Source: Gautieria morchelliformis
Lineage: Eukaryota > Basidiomycota > Agaricomycetes > Gomphales > Gomphaceae
Direction: 5' to 3'
Length of the DNA stretch: 64,000 nt
Assembly (NCBI GenBank): GCA_015179125.1
Contig: WHVA01000129.1
Span: 124,001-188,000, forward strand
Program-made: the position numbers and the translations under genes
Shown: piece after piece, positions 1 through 9,745 of the stretch
Layout of the letters: each line of letters opens with the position of its first letter
How positions within the stretch are numbered: position 1 is the first letter of the stretch
Notes under the pieces: model-generated
Database searches by the model: none
The model's input: only the letters and a program-made list of their open reading frames with translations
Told to the model about the DNA's origin: nothing

Positions 1-1387
1 GCCGCTTGATTGCCATTCCATTTCACCATCAGGAAGAAAATTACCGTCAGATGTACCCCGGAAAGTGCCGTGCGACACAAGAGTTTTAATGCTCTTGCAA
101 ATACGCTCCCAAGGAACAAGAGTTGGGTCTTTCAATGTGGATAAAGACGACTCGGAAGACGGATCTATATCTAAGGACTCAAGTAAAGCGTTGTATTGAG
201 CGCGGAGCTCAGCTGGTGTTTTGGGGTTGAAGCTAGATGGAAATTAGAAATACGGTTTGAGTTCGAGATGAATCAAAAATTCAAACAGCCTACATGATCG
301 CGTTCGAGTGAAGAAATGCTCTCTGGAAAGGTGACTTTATGCCAGGCGGAAGACGTGTAACATGGTGAAGCAGCTGGTGGACAGAATGTGCACCAGCTGA
401 TAATCCTGTAAGACAAACCTGGCTTGGGTCGCCTATAACACGTTGGGTGATTTAAGAGCGTAGACGATGGGAAATAGGTTGCTTTCTTACCTCCAAAAGC
501 CGCTATATTGTCACGAACCCATTCGAGCGCGAGCCACTGGTCCTTGAAGCCAAAATTCCCTGAGATCGCGGGCTCATCTGAGGCTAAGAAACCAAATGCG
601 GACAGTCTGTGTCACAGATACAAGGTGACGTTTGAAAGATATTTCCCATGCGAACTTAGGGCAGGCACATAAAACAAACCTGTAGCCTGTATTTACATAA
701 ATTTCCTCTCTTTCTGCGGCCACAAACTGTGCTTGGCTACTTAAGGCATGTGGTGATCCAAATTGGAGGTAACTGCGAAACATGAGATCATGAAAAAAAA
801 TCAGATGGTTGACGTAGGTGGGATGAGCGTACCCGCCATGAATATATATCTTGACAGGAAAACCATTCTTGTCGGGGAACGAAGGGGGGACGACGATGTT
901 CAAGAAAAGCCTTTCATATAACCATAATTTCCCTGAACTGAATCTGTGAGATCTGTGAGACATTCACTAACGGATTCTCCGTTGGTCTTCCGAGACCAAG
1001 CTCGCTCTGTGGATTTCCACTTCCGGCCTGGGCACCGATTACAGGTTGAACGGCGTCTTGAGGTGGATCAGTTATAAACTCTAGGGTCTTTACTTCCTGT
1101 GCCTACATGAGTTCTCATGGACATATTCCTTATCTTCATACTGATAGCTGCTCGATAAAGGCACCGGGTTCTCAAATCGCTTGGGAGGTAACGCATAGGG
1201 GATCTCTGAGACAGAAATTTTGAGATTTAGATTTATAACTCATACTGAAAAGCCGGGGGAGACTACCGAGGAACGCTGCTGCGCCGTTCAAGGCCCGTCC
1301 ACCCGTGACCTTGCCAAACCGTGTCGTAACTGTGACCCTCTTACCGGTCTGCTTGAGTTCCTCGGAGAGATGGAGCTGGTCTTGCAT
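1..1387 (-). CDS. Type-B carboxylesterase/lipase, N-terminal two thirds (3' end outside window)
   Basis: Likely secreted or cytosolic serine hydrolase of the carboxylesterase type-B family, acting on carboxylic esters. Eight exons can be read: 1267-1387, 1107-1205, 972-1078, 833-910, 680-772, 491-606, 294-432 and 1-232, all with GT-AG borders and matching phases. The frame gives the family landmarks in order: GKVTGG near the N terminus, EIPYALPPKRF, TENPLFLNIVVP, the oxyanion segment YIHGGYLQFGSP, NTGYRLSAFGFL, GNFGFKDQWLALEWVRDNI, and the nucleophile elbow GLSAGAHS with the catalytic serine; the last exon contains TSDGNFLP. The start is the first ATG, just before the conserved beta-strand segment. 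No clear signal peptide is visible, so the true start could lie further upstream. The catalytic acid and His would be beyond the left edge. No stop or frameshift is seen, so the gene may be functional. Confidence 0.85.
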
Positions 1388-2234
1388 ATGTGAGATTGTG
1401 AGAGTGTGATGGTCTGGGAAAGAGAATACCTAGTTGCAAATGTTCGAGGCTAAAGCAATAGGCTACATATGTTGGGATGTACAGCCCACACAAAGAATTT
1501 CCTTTTCGAGCGGCACGCAAAAATAGCATATATTATGGCCCAGAATGAGTTCTATGCACTATAACATGGCATCAAGAGTATATATCGAAGATTTGAGAGC
1601 GTGGAGCACTGTGAATGCTTTGCAGTCTTGTTCCTAAGGCTCAGAAACAACATTTTCCCACATTGGATTATGTATTAATGTTATATGACATAGCACTAGA
1701 ATAATTTATGTAGATAATATATATGAAGTTTGAAGCCAGTTGGTGCTCTAGTTGTTGAGATATAACGTTCGCAAGTTCTGGCATTTACACAGAGTCAAAT
1801 TGACGCGCACCTTACATAACATAAAACATAAAACATAAAACAAAGTAAAGCAAAAATGAAAGAAAAAAGGTACTTTCACTTGTGTTGAGGTTTTATCACG
1901 CCTGCCAGCACAAAGAGGACCAACCATTCACTGGCCCTTCCATCCCTCGCTGCGCTTGGGGGTCTCCGAACTGGGTTCAGGTTGGCATGCTAAAGCCTCA
2001 TTCATGCATTCCAAATAGGACTTATGAGTGCCTTGTGAGTTTGCATGGAAGATATTGTGAACTCCAAGTCGCTATCATCACACCTATGGTGAGTACATGC
2101 AGTATGACTGCCAGTCCTCTAGTAGGAGACTTTTCTGCTGTAAGGGCAACCCTCGCTAGTAGCAGAGATCACGTCACACACTGGCACCTACACAACGTCG
2201 GATATGGTGAGTTCGGTGGCCTATTCAATGCCAT
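1388..2234. other. Gap between esterase and hAT remnant, no gene seen
   Basis: This stretch is AT-rich with short simple repeats (for example the ACATAAA run near 1820-1840). It should contain the esterase promoter on the minus strand. An open frame at 1882-2418 has no recognisable motif and probably reflects decayed upstream sequence of the hAT element. No RNA gene is seen. Confidence 0.4.
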
Positions 2235-2908
2235 GTGCCCACTGTTGATGTGTGCAGATGCCTTGCCCATGTTATCAACCTGGCGACCCAATCAATCATT
2301 GCAGCCCATTCCAAGGCCCCGCATTACAACCCTGCGAACCCAGAAAACCACATCCCAGATATGGAACTTTTCACGTGGGATTCAGTGGGCCTCTTCCATG
2401 CAATATGTGTCAAGGTAAGTTATATTTCTGCATGGGTTCTTTGGGTGAACTTGCCCTTGCGCATCAGGAACGCTCCTCAACAAAACGGAAGGACATGTAT
2501 AAGTCCCTGCAAACTCGTAACAATGTAACCCAGCCAACTACATTGTTACTTGATATGGTAGTACATTGGTTGAGCACGTATCTCATCCTTGACCGGGCCT
2601 ATCGCAACCGAGAAGTACTTACAATGCACTCATGCATATATTTGCTTACATATGCCCACCGCACGTGAATTGGTTTGTACTTGAGATTGCACAACAAGAA
2701 ACCAACTGTTCTAAGTCGGCAAAGCTGCTGCAGCTAAGTCTGACTGGATCTGAGTGGGACTTGGTCAAAGGAATGCTGCAGATTCTCAGGGTGAGTCCAG
2801 GACACCGGTTCTTATGTCCCCCTCCACTCACATATTGGATTAGTGTGCTGACCATGCACAGATCGAGTTCTCAGCGGAACTCTACCCTACCCTCCACCTT
2901 GCTATTAC

Positions 2909-4259
2909 TGTTGTGATTTCGGGGAGAGAGGATGCAAGGAAGGGGGACAGCACCGACTTGGTGTTGTGGCAGGTTACAAACGGATAAGTAAATACATGTA
3001 AACTACTGCTTATTTGTAAGCTACGCGTTATGGCAGTCACTCAATGCCACTCGCAAATCCGGAATATCAACACACCTCCTCGAGCGGGAGAGAGTCCAAG
3101 GCACCACCTCCTGAAGCCTAGAACGCAAAGCCCTTGTCATCCTCTACTCCAGCATCTGCTACATTGGCCATGCCACGCCTCGCAGAAGGACAGTCAGACT
3201 GGTAGTGGCCCTTACCGTTGCAGTTGTAGCAGGTAATGTCCTCTACCGGCCTCTTCTTCTTGGCAACAGCAGCGAGTGTGCCCTCCATTCGCTTGGTCTC
3301 CGACTTGGCTGCTTGGACCTGGCGCACCTCCTCGTTCAATAGGTGAGTGATAATGATGTTGAGGGTGAGATCGTCGGCTGGAATGCTGTCGAGTGCGACA
3401 ATGAAGGTGGAGTACGATTCTGGGAGCCCTTCAGTGAGTGCAAGAATGACATCCTCATCTATGATGCTAACTCCAGCAGCTTCAAGCTGGAAGGCAGTGT
3501 TCTTGACGTCAGAGATCCATGAGACCATTGACTGGTCGTTGCGCTTGCGCATGTAGAGAAAACGGCGGCGGAGTGAGAGGCGCGTGGCAAATCCACGGGC
3601 TCGGTGGACCTTCTCCAGGCTCTCCCAAATCTCCTTTGGGTCATCGTAGCGCATGTGCGGTAGCTGGGATTTGTCGATGTTCAGGATGATCTTCACGCGA
3701 GCAAGCTGTTGCTTTTTTGTAAACGCACGGACGGCTTTTGAGTTTGGGGAGCTAGTGGGTTGTGTCTCAGTGCCTTCGACAACATCCCACAGATCCTTCT
3801 CGGCCAGTAGGGCAGCCATTACGTAGCACCAGTCGTTGTAGTTCATTTCGTTGAGTTTTTCGAAGTTTGGGTCGGGCATGGTGGACAAAATGGGGTGGGT
3901 ACACTTTCGGTAGGTGTGGGCAGAGCTTTCGGTAGGCTCAGATTCAGTGCGCTTTTGGTAGGCGCAGTCGATGTGCTTTCACTAGGCACGGGTATGGTCA
4001 ACGGTCGGTTTGGCACACTTTCGTTACGCGTGGCACACTTCCAGTAGGTGCGACTTTTGGCGGGCAGCGCCTAGACAGATGTTGTGATCTGTTTGTGTTG
4101 TGATTTTGGGGAGAGAGGACGCAAGGAAGGGGGACAGCACCGACTTGGTGTTGTGGCAGGTTACAAACAGATATGTAAATAGATGTAAACTACTGCGTAT
4201 TTGTAAGCTACACGTTATGGCGGTCACTCGATGCCGTTCACAAATCCGGAATATCAACA
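2909..4259 (-). mobile_element. Non-autonomous LTR retrotransposon with gag only (TR-GAG-like)
   Basis: Two 164-bp direct repeats (2909-3072 and 4096-4259), about 7% divergent by eye, begin TG and end CA and flank one intact gag gene on the minus strand. The element sits inside the hAT exon and is bordered by the 5-bp duplication ATTAC (2904-2908 and 4260-4264); removing it plus one copy restores the hAT reading frame (AITVITALEGLH). A purine-rich tract ending CGAGGAGG lies directly inside the 3' LTR in the minus orientation, as expected for second-strand priming. There is no room for protease, reverse transcriptase or integrase (1.35 kb in total). Mobilisation must have relied on another copia-like element. 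Confidence 0.9.
3118..3888 (-). CDS. gag: Copia-type Gag with CCHC zinc knuckle
   Basis: A 256-codon intact open frame, the only gene of the LTR-gag-LTR element. It follows the copia Gag pattern (UBN2/DUF4219-like): FEKLNEMNYNDWCYVMAALL near residue 10, the DPKEIWESLEK and LRRRFLYMRK segments in the middle, LTEGLPESYSTFIVAL, and a C-terminal zinc knuckle CYNCNGKGHYQSDC (CX2CX4HX4C) about 35 residues before the stop. Gag packages element RNA into virus-like particles; the knuckle binds nucleic acid. The start is the ATG in MSTMPDPN. The leader between the 5' LTR and this ATG (3889-4095) is rich in repeats of a CTTTCGGTAGG-like motif. It is unusual that gag is intact although the LTRs have diverged by about 7%. 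Confidence 0.85.
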   Translation of the reverse strand: MSTMPDPNFEKLNEMNYNDWCYVMAALLAEKDLWDVVEGTETQPTSSPNSKAVRAFTKKQQLARVKIILNIDKSQLPHMRYDDPKEIWESLEKVHRARGFATRLSLRRRFLYMRKRNDQSMVSWISDVKNTAFQLEAAGVSIIDEDVILALTEGLPESYSTFIVALDSIPADDLTLNIIITHLLNEEVRQVQAAKSETKRMEGTLAAVAKKKRPVEDITCYNCNGKGHYQSDCPSARRGMANVADAGVEDDKGFAF

Positions 4260-4512
4260 ATTACTGCATTAGAAGGGCTCCATACTAAATGGACTCAACG
4301 TCTCTTGCCAAACAGTGGATATGGCGAATTCAGGGATGCCCTACACGCCGGTGTCAGTAAACTTGAGGACTACTATAACCGGACTGAGGACATGGATGCC
4401 TACATCTTGTCCATTGGTAAGCAGTTATCTACTCTGATGTCTGGAGCCTCACGGAAATTTGTATAGCACTTCACCCTCTACACAAGCTCACCTATTTCGT
4501 CAAAGCAAAGAT

Positions 4513-4750
4513 TGTCATGACTCAAAGATTTCTTATACCCAGCTATCCCTGTTTCCCCTTTCACAACTCCTCCTCCATGTTCGCCCGGATTCACCCTGTC
4601 CTCCAACCACACCTCCTCTATGATCGCTCCATTCACCCTTTGCCACATTCACCGAACGACCATTCACTGCTCGCATCATTCGCCAGCAGGCATGCCATCA
4701 AACATGATCGACATCCTCTACCCGGCGTGATGGTTCATCACTGGCCCAAC
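4513..4750 (+). mobile_element. LTR-A fragment inside hAT remnant 1
   Basis: Starts with TGTCATGACT and matches the U3 part of LTR-A copies elsewhere (for example 12617-12850 and 25012-25215), including the CGCCAGCAGGCATGCCATCAA segment. The rest of the LTR is missing and no matching target duplication is seen, so it is a truncated solo LTR. hAT coding sequence resumes after it. Confidence 0.65.
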
Positions 4751-5593
4751 AGTAATAATTAACTACTTACATTCACTAAAGTTCATGGCCCGGTTGCTGC
4801 AATTGCAGACTGCAGGTGCACATGTCACCCCTGCACCCACAAAGAAGCATGTGTATACACTAATGGTCACCCTGAGTGGGGACGAGGATGACATGGAAAT
4901 GCATCCCACCTCAAGTGTGTCCAGCGAAGAATTTGGTGGCATCAGCAGAAATGAGAATTGGAGGCCAGCATATGATCTTTACATTCACTCGAATGTTGAG
5001 CGGCTCCCTGAAGAGACAGGCCTAGTGGAGTGGTGGGGGGTAAGTGTAGGGAAATGGCTGTTCAACCAGCCAAGGAAGGCTGCTCAACCAGCCCTAGTCT
5101 TTTCCTTTTTGTCCTGACAACATGTAAAAACACATTTGAAGAATTAACAGTATCTGTATGCTGTTAATATAACTGGGGAAAGGCTTTTCAAACATTCCTC
5201 TAGTTATCTTATATTTTTCCTTATTTTTCAAAAGTCTCCATGGCTCAAACTACCATTTTCTAGCACCCACAACTCTGTTCCGGGCGCTCTATTTAAAACT
5301 CCGCCGGGCACCTCGGCGGTGGCCGCATTTTCGGACTTATGGTCACCCAAGCACCCACATGTCCAGCAGGATGGCTCTCTCAGTATTTCCAGCTGAGTCC
5401 AAACAGTTGCTATATGCAGCCATAGCAACTGTGCAGCCTGTTTGGCTTCACCAAACAATGGGGATCATGGTCAGTCATGACAACTAGGCTGTATCAGGCT
5501 ATGCTCAGCTGTGCTAAGCAGTGCTCTTAGTAATTATGGCTACAGAGCCCTAATTGGCTCAGAGCTGCTTACTCAGCTTCTGAGTGCCAAATA

Positions 5594-6485
5594 AGGTAGA
5601 GGACACCCAAAACCGACACCCCATTACATAAGCATTTGGGCACCGTCGACAATGGCTTACATGACGCAAGCCTGATCATATAATATAAATCTTTTTGCTA
5701 GAATCTTTTCGCATTCCATTGGGCTATCACTTGTTGCAGAGAATTTGTTGAAATTCTGCAAACTGACAGTAGAGTAAGCTTGACAATGTGCAGGTGATAG
5801 AAAAATTAAATTAAAATTTCTATATTGGTTTTGAGTGTTTTGCAGCACTTGACATTTTCTGAGAGGACGCAATTTTGCACGTCACGTGATGACACGTGAC
5901 CTCGGCTAATCCCGCTGAAATTTTTTTCCTGAGCCACACAACGCTATTCCTGCTCACTGCCAGTCTCAAAATCGATCCTATAATGACTTGCAGGTCGGCC
6001 GCGGTGAAAAAAAGAATCCAGAACCTGCAAAAACTGCCGAAGTCAACAAAGACCACCATTGAGGAGGTGCCGGATGAAGACTCAAGCTCAGGCTTTATTA
6101 CAGACCTGGAAGAAGACTCTGACGATGGGTGGGAGGAAGGTGACAATGAGATAATTGGGAGGTTTCAGATCCTTGAGAATGAAGGGCTTGCAGAGTGGGA
6201 TGAAGACGACCTGGAGGATGACGATGAGGAAGCCGCCACAGAGATCAAAAACGATGCAGCGCTCTCACGGGCGATACCATGGTCATCAGATTCTTCCAAA
6301 TTCTATACTACAGGAGCTGAAAGAGGCAGGAAAAGAGTGAATAAGTTAACTGGCTTGCCCTAATCCCCACCACTGCTGGGTCTGCACCAAATAAAAATAA
6401 AAATTTCCGACCTGGTGGATTTTGCGCTCACGTGACGTAGACGCCCGTATTACATAAGGGTGTTGGTTTTGGGTGTCCTCTACCT
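5594..6485 (+). mobile_element. TIR DNA transposon, probably TA-targeting, non-autonomous
   Basis: Terminal inverted repeats of about 28 bp start AGGTAGAGGACACCCAAAAC and are followed on both sides by ATTACATAA-like sequence. Comparison with the empty site in LTR-D (CCAAATACATGG at about 37720) shows the insert lies at a TA: the left flank ends TA and the right flank reads TT followed by CATCG, consistent with a TA duplication that has since mutated. One open frame (5896-6363) is inside. The length is too short for a full DDE transposase. A TA target suggests the Tc1/mariner or a similar superfamily, but the termini do not match a family I can name. Confidence 0.7.
5896..6363 (+). CDS. Acidic 155-residue protein inside TIR element
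   Basis: Open frame without a recognised domain. The N-terminal third contains a hydrophobic stretch and a basic segment (AVKKRIQNLQK). The middle is strongly acidic (DEDSSSGFITDLEEDSDDGWEEGD, and later DEDDLEDDDEEA). The end is basic (GRKRVN). It lies within the TIRs and on one side of the element, so it may be a remnant of the N-terminal region of a transposase whose catalytic part was deleted. The most likely internal start is the MTCRSAAVKK methionine rather than the first ATG. Function unknown. Confidence 0.45.
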   Translation: MTSANPAEIFFLSHTTLFLLTASLKIDPIMTCRSAAVKKRIQNLQKLPKSTKTTIEEVPDEDSSSGFITDLEEDSDDGWEEGDNEIIGRFQILENEGLAEWDEDDLEDDDEEAATEIKNDAALSRAIPWSSDSSKFYTTGAERGRKRVNKLTGLP

Positions 6486-7443
6486 TTCATCGTTATCTGG
6501 AGATACAGCCTCAATGACTCAACCAATCCAGGCACACCTTGGTGAGTCAGGAGTACATGACTCAGCCAAGCTGTGCTATGGCACATGACCCTTTTCAGTG
6601 AGTCATTCCTGACAAATCAAGCTCTGATTGGTAGGAAGCATGGTAGAGTCCCCTGGAAACAGCCAGTTTCTTCCAACCCTTTCTTCTATCTTCCACAAGC
6701 TTCTTCCCCAGTCCATTAATAGATAGAAGGTTCTACCTGCTTACTAAGCCCTTGTACATTACAATATAAAAGGAGGCCCTTTGCCTGCCCTTTGAGCAAT
6801 CAATCTACCCATCTTCTATTCTACACAGCTTGTGTGACTTGCACATCTTATCTAAGTTCCTAACCCAAACTAGAATACTACTCTTGCTTAGAGTAACTAT
6901 TCTCAGTTAAGTAGTTGCTTTACTGCTTAGCCACTTAGCCTAACACGCTGGGTGAAACTCTACAGAGTGAGGTTGGCAATCAATTTTCTTGTCAATTAGC
7001 ACTCCAATACCCGAGACGAGCTGTTCAGTTGATTTTCCTGTTCAGTGACTTTCACAAGTCAAGTCAAGTTGTGCGCGAAAGCCACTTCACATTACTCTCT
7101 CGTTATTGCAGTGCATTGACGTTGGACGACCCAATCCACTTACAAACTCTCCTGCGGAGCCTATTCCCTCTTTATTAAAAGGAATACTCTTGGACCCCGA
7201 TAGTGTCCTTGAACCTACACACTCTTTTAGTTTATTGTTCAGTGCAGCTAAGAAACGCATTGCCTTCCAGCTGTAATAACTTGGACTAGTTATTACACAG
7301 ATTGCAACCAAGGTACAAATATTAAATTATTTCTGGAGTTGTGCTGCTGCATTGAACTGGTATTCTACTAGTCGTGTAAACGAGACGTTCTGATAGACAG
7401 AGGTGTTAGCAATAACACCAAAGTCTTGAAGGGTTCCAAAACA

Positions 7444-8149
7444 GAATTGGATAGACATATGGGGCAAGTATCTAATGCAGAACAAGGGGATGACAAGGGG
7501 GTGCAGGGTAGAGTAAGTACAATGGCAAAGAACAAGGTGCGTAAGTACAATAGGCATCGGAACAAACAGAATTACGGAAATGGTATCTTGCTGTGTTCAG
7601 GGTCGAGTACGGGGGCCAGTAACTGGAGGTGGCCAGGGGTACTGAAGAACAAGGGGTTGAGGTTGAGGGTTGCAGATGTTGCGGACACTGGAGGCATATA
7701 AAATTTTTCTGGTCTGAAAAACTGTTCAAAAAACTGTAAAGATATTCCAAATTTTTTTAGTGTTTTTAATGTAAAAAAACTTTAACAAAATTTTGTGTTT
7801 TTGTTGAGCAAGAAAATTGTAAAAAAGTTTAAAGTTTTTTGCAGAGTTTTTTATGTCTTTTTATAAGTTTCTTTGTGAAAACACAAAGAAACCCATAAAA
7901 AACCCTGAAAAAAACTTTGAATTTTTTTACAATTTTCTTGCTCAACAAATTCTAATAAAAACACAAAATTTTATTATAGTTTTTTTATATAAAAAACACT
8001 AAAAATATTTGGAAAATCTTTACAGTTTTTTCAACAGTTTTTCAGACAAGAAAACTTTTATATGCCTGCAGTGGGAATAGAGTTGGAGGTGGTGCAGAGG
8101 TGTTCCGGAGGTGGCGGAGATGGTTTAGCGGAACAGGAGTAACAGTCAC
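7444..8149 (-). mobile_element. LTR-E fragment (minus), split by a MITE
   Basis: Read on the minus strand it starts TGTTACTCCTGTTCCG at 8149 and matches the LTR-E at 25472 (TGTTACGACTGTTCCG), continuing through the CTGAACACAGCAAGATACCA segment. It is cut off at 7444, where LTR-D begins, so roughly the second half of the LTR is missing. The MITE at 7686-8073 lies inside it. Confidence 0.65.
7686..8073. mobile_element. Hairpin MITE 1, CACTA/EnSpm-like
   Basis: Nearly the whole 388 bp forms one imperfect inverted repeat. The ends are CACTGGAGGCATA and TATGCCTGCAGTG, followed inward by a shared AT-rich arm (GTCTGAAAAACTG and its complement). A 3-bp duplication GGA borders it (7683-7685 and 8074-8076). 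CACTG-type ends with a 3-bp duplication are the signature of the CACTA (EnSpm/CMC) superfamily. It has no coding capacity. Confidence 0.75.
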
Positions 8150-9119
8150 TGTGGCTGTACATCCAGTTAAGACTTTGGCACTCAGAGGCTGAGTAAGCAA
8201 ATCTGAGCCAATTAGTAGTGTTGCTGCTGGCTTAGCTCAGCTCTGGCTAAGCTGTCAGCTGAGCCTGGATTTAGCTAAGCCGAGCATCTTGTTTGGTTAT
8301 GGTTTCTTTGAATGCGGTTGGTTTGTAAGCTGGTTAAAAACCGGTTGAAGCCGGCTCGATCTGGAAGCGTGGGAGGGTGAAATTGTATTTGAAAATCGTT
8401 CCATAACTGAAGCCATAACCCACTGTTCACTCAATGCTATAATAGACCATCTAGGCAAGCTCCACAAACCACTTGCTTTGACTATATGGTAAGTTCTTGG
8501 CATATCTATGGTTATAAACTTGTAAAGGCTGACTTGCGTATGTAGGCTAGGCATCTGATCATCCTTCACAACTGTTCACAAAATACATTTGACCCTTTTA
8601 ACCATGACATCATTTGATTTTACAGGACAGCAAGCAGTATAAATACAAAAGATATCTTGTAATTATTAAAAGTATATCACTTCGACACTCCAGAGCTTGT
8701 CTAAACTTACTTCTTCCAAAGCAGCCACCATGTATGGGCCCCACCCTTCATGAGAGACAGTTGCTGTTAGAATAAATGGGATAGCTATCACACACTATTC
8801 TAAGGTCTAAACAACGTCTAACTGAGCTAATTACCTGGGAGAAATCACCCATGCACCAGTAGCAGTGCCTGCCCTGGAAAGCAGGCACCTGGGCCCTTGT
8901 CAGAAGAATAAATTGCTATGGGACTAATAGTTCCATACAGGGTCACCGGACACGATGGAAATTACAGTATATAGTCCTATCTATGGACGTACTGAATAGC
9001 TACCTCAGCAGAGAGGTACCGAGATGGCAAATGCCTTGCCAAGGCTGCTGTAGGCACACAGCACAGGACACACAAGATTCTTTTCTATTCTATTCCCCTG
9101 ACCAGCTCCACTGATTACG
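8150..9119. other. Gene-free repeat-derived stretch
   Basis: Positions about 8195-8280 resemble the minus strand of LTR-D (GGCACTCAGAGGCTGAGTAAGCA) but are much diverged. The rest shows no coding pattern, no RNA gene and no clear terminal repeats. Confidence 0.4.
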
Positions 9120-9745
9120 AACTGTATTACATGTTGAAAGGGGCTTTGTATGCTGCTCCAAGGTCCCATCTTAGATACTTGTCAGTAGGACAAGTATCCC
9201 CATCATTGTTCCTGCCCCACAGCTGTATGCAGCCTGTGGAGCATTTTCCACATTATCCTGACCCATTCACTCACTATCTTGAACACTGGTAGTCACTACT
9301 ATTTTAGTATAAGTAGCTACCACAAATGTAGGAACAAAACATCCAGAAAATATCCAGAACAATCCAGAAATTGCTGTTTCACCCCCTGAAGCAACTGTAG
9401 ACTTGTTTGATTGAACTCGGTGTTGGGTTCACCTGACAGCGTGGTGAGTTTCCTCTGGTAGTGGTCGATGCTACAGAGCTTAATTCCTGATAGTTTTCTC
9501 TAATTCTTTGTTGAGAGTCTATTATAACTGGCTACACTATACTGTTCCAAAAGCGAACACTTTGGAACCTTTGTTCCTCTGTTCTCACCTGTTTCTTCCT
9601 CGACTCGGTCACGTGACCTACCCCAAGCAGTGATGTGCTCGCTCCACAGAGCTTAGTCAGCTCACGCATACACCGTGCACTGGGGTGAATGAAGGATTCC
9701 CACTCCCTGAGCCATCAGAATATATTTATCCTGATATATCTGATA
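9120..9745 (+). mobile_element. Copia-type LTR fragment
   Basis: Shares ordered segments with the copia LTR material at about 35800-36280: GGGGCTTTGTATGC, ACTATCTTGAACACTGGTAG, ATTTTAGTATAAGTAGCTAC (TATA-like), TGTAGACTTGTTTGA, and the CGGTCACGTGACC motif near 9610. Ends are not resolved; it stops where the second hAT remnant starts. Confidence 0.5.

Larger units (their letters stand above)
2235..5044 (+). pseudogene. hAT-family transposase remnant 1 (middle to C-terminal part)
   Basis: Decayed DNA transposase of the hAT superfamily. Exon-like pieces in order: CRCLAHVINLATQ with AICVK (about 2250-2412); ERSSTKRKDMYKSLQ and TLLLDMVVHWLSTYLILDRA (about 2468-2605); FVLEIAQQE to SEWDLVKGMLQILR (about 2670-2790); after a retroelement insertion, ITALEGLHTKW, KLEDYYNRTEDMDAY (4256-4415); LHPLHKLTYFVKAK (4465-4510); and GLVEWWG (about 5015-5040), the start of the C-terminal dimerisation region. 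Introns with GT-AG ends separate several pieces. The gene is broken by the LTR-gag-LTR element at 2909-4259, an LTR-A fragment at 4513 and LTR-D at 5045. The N-terminal BED finger and the C-terminal end are absent. It is not expected to be active. Confidence 0.75.
5045..7443 (+). mobile_element. LTR-D copy 1, interrupted by a TIR element
   Basis: Begins TGTAGGGAAATGGCTG and ends GGTTCCAAAACA. It matches the solo LTR-D at 37152-38680 along its whole length apart from an 892-bp insertion (5594-6485). It contains a TATA-like ATATAAAAGG near 6765 followed by a probable leader. It is joined on the left to hAT coding sequence and on the right to the middle of an LTR-E copy, and the two flanks share no 5-bp duplication. 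The copy therefore seems to be the product of a deletion or recombination after insertion. Confidence 0.75.

Noticed and set aside
1882..2418. Open frame of 178 codons as a host gene
   Set aside because: No domain, no consistent composition; its 3' part is out of frame with the hAT coding segment that overlaps it.
7686..8073. AT-rich hairpin as a transcription terminator or RNA gene
   Set aside because: Terminal CACTG repeats and 3-bp duplications show it is a transposable element.
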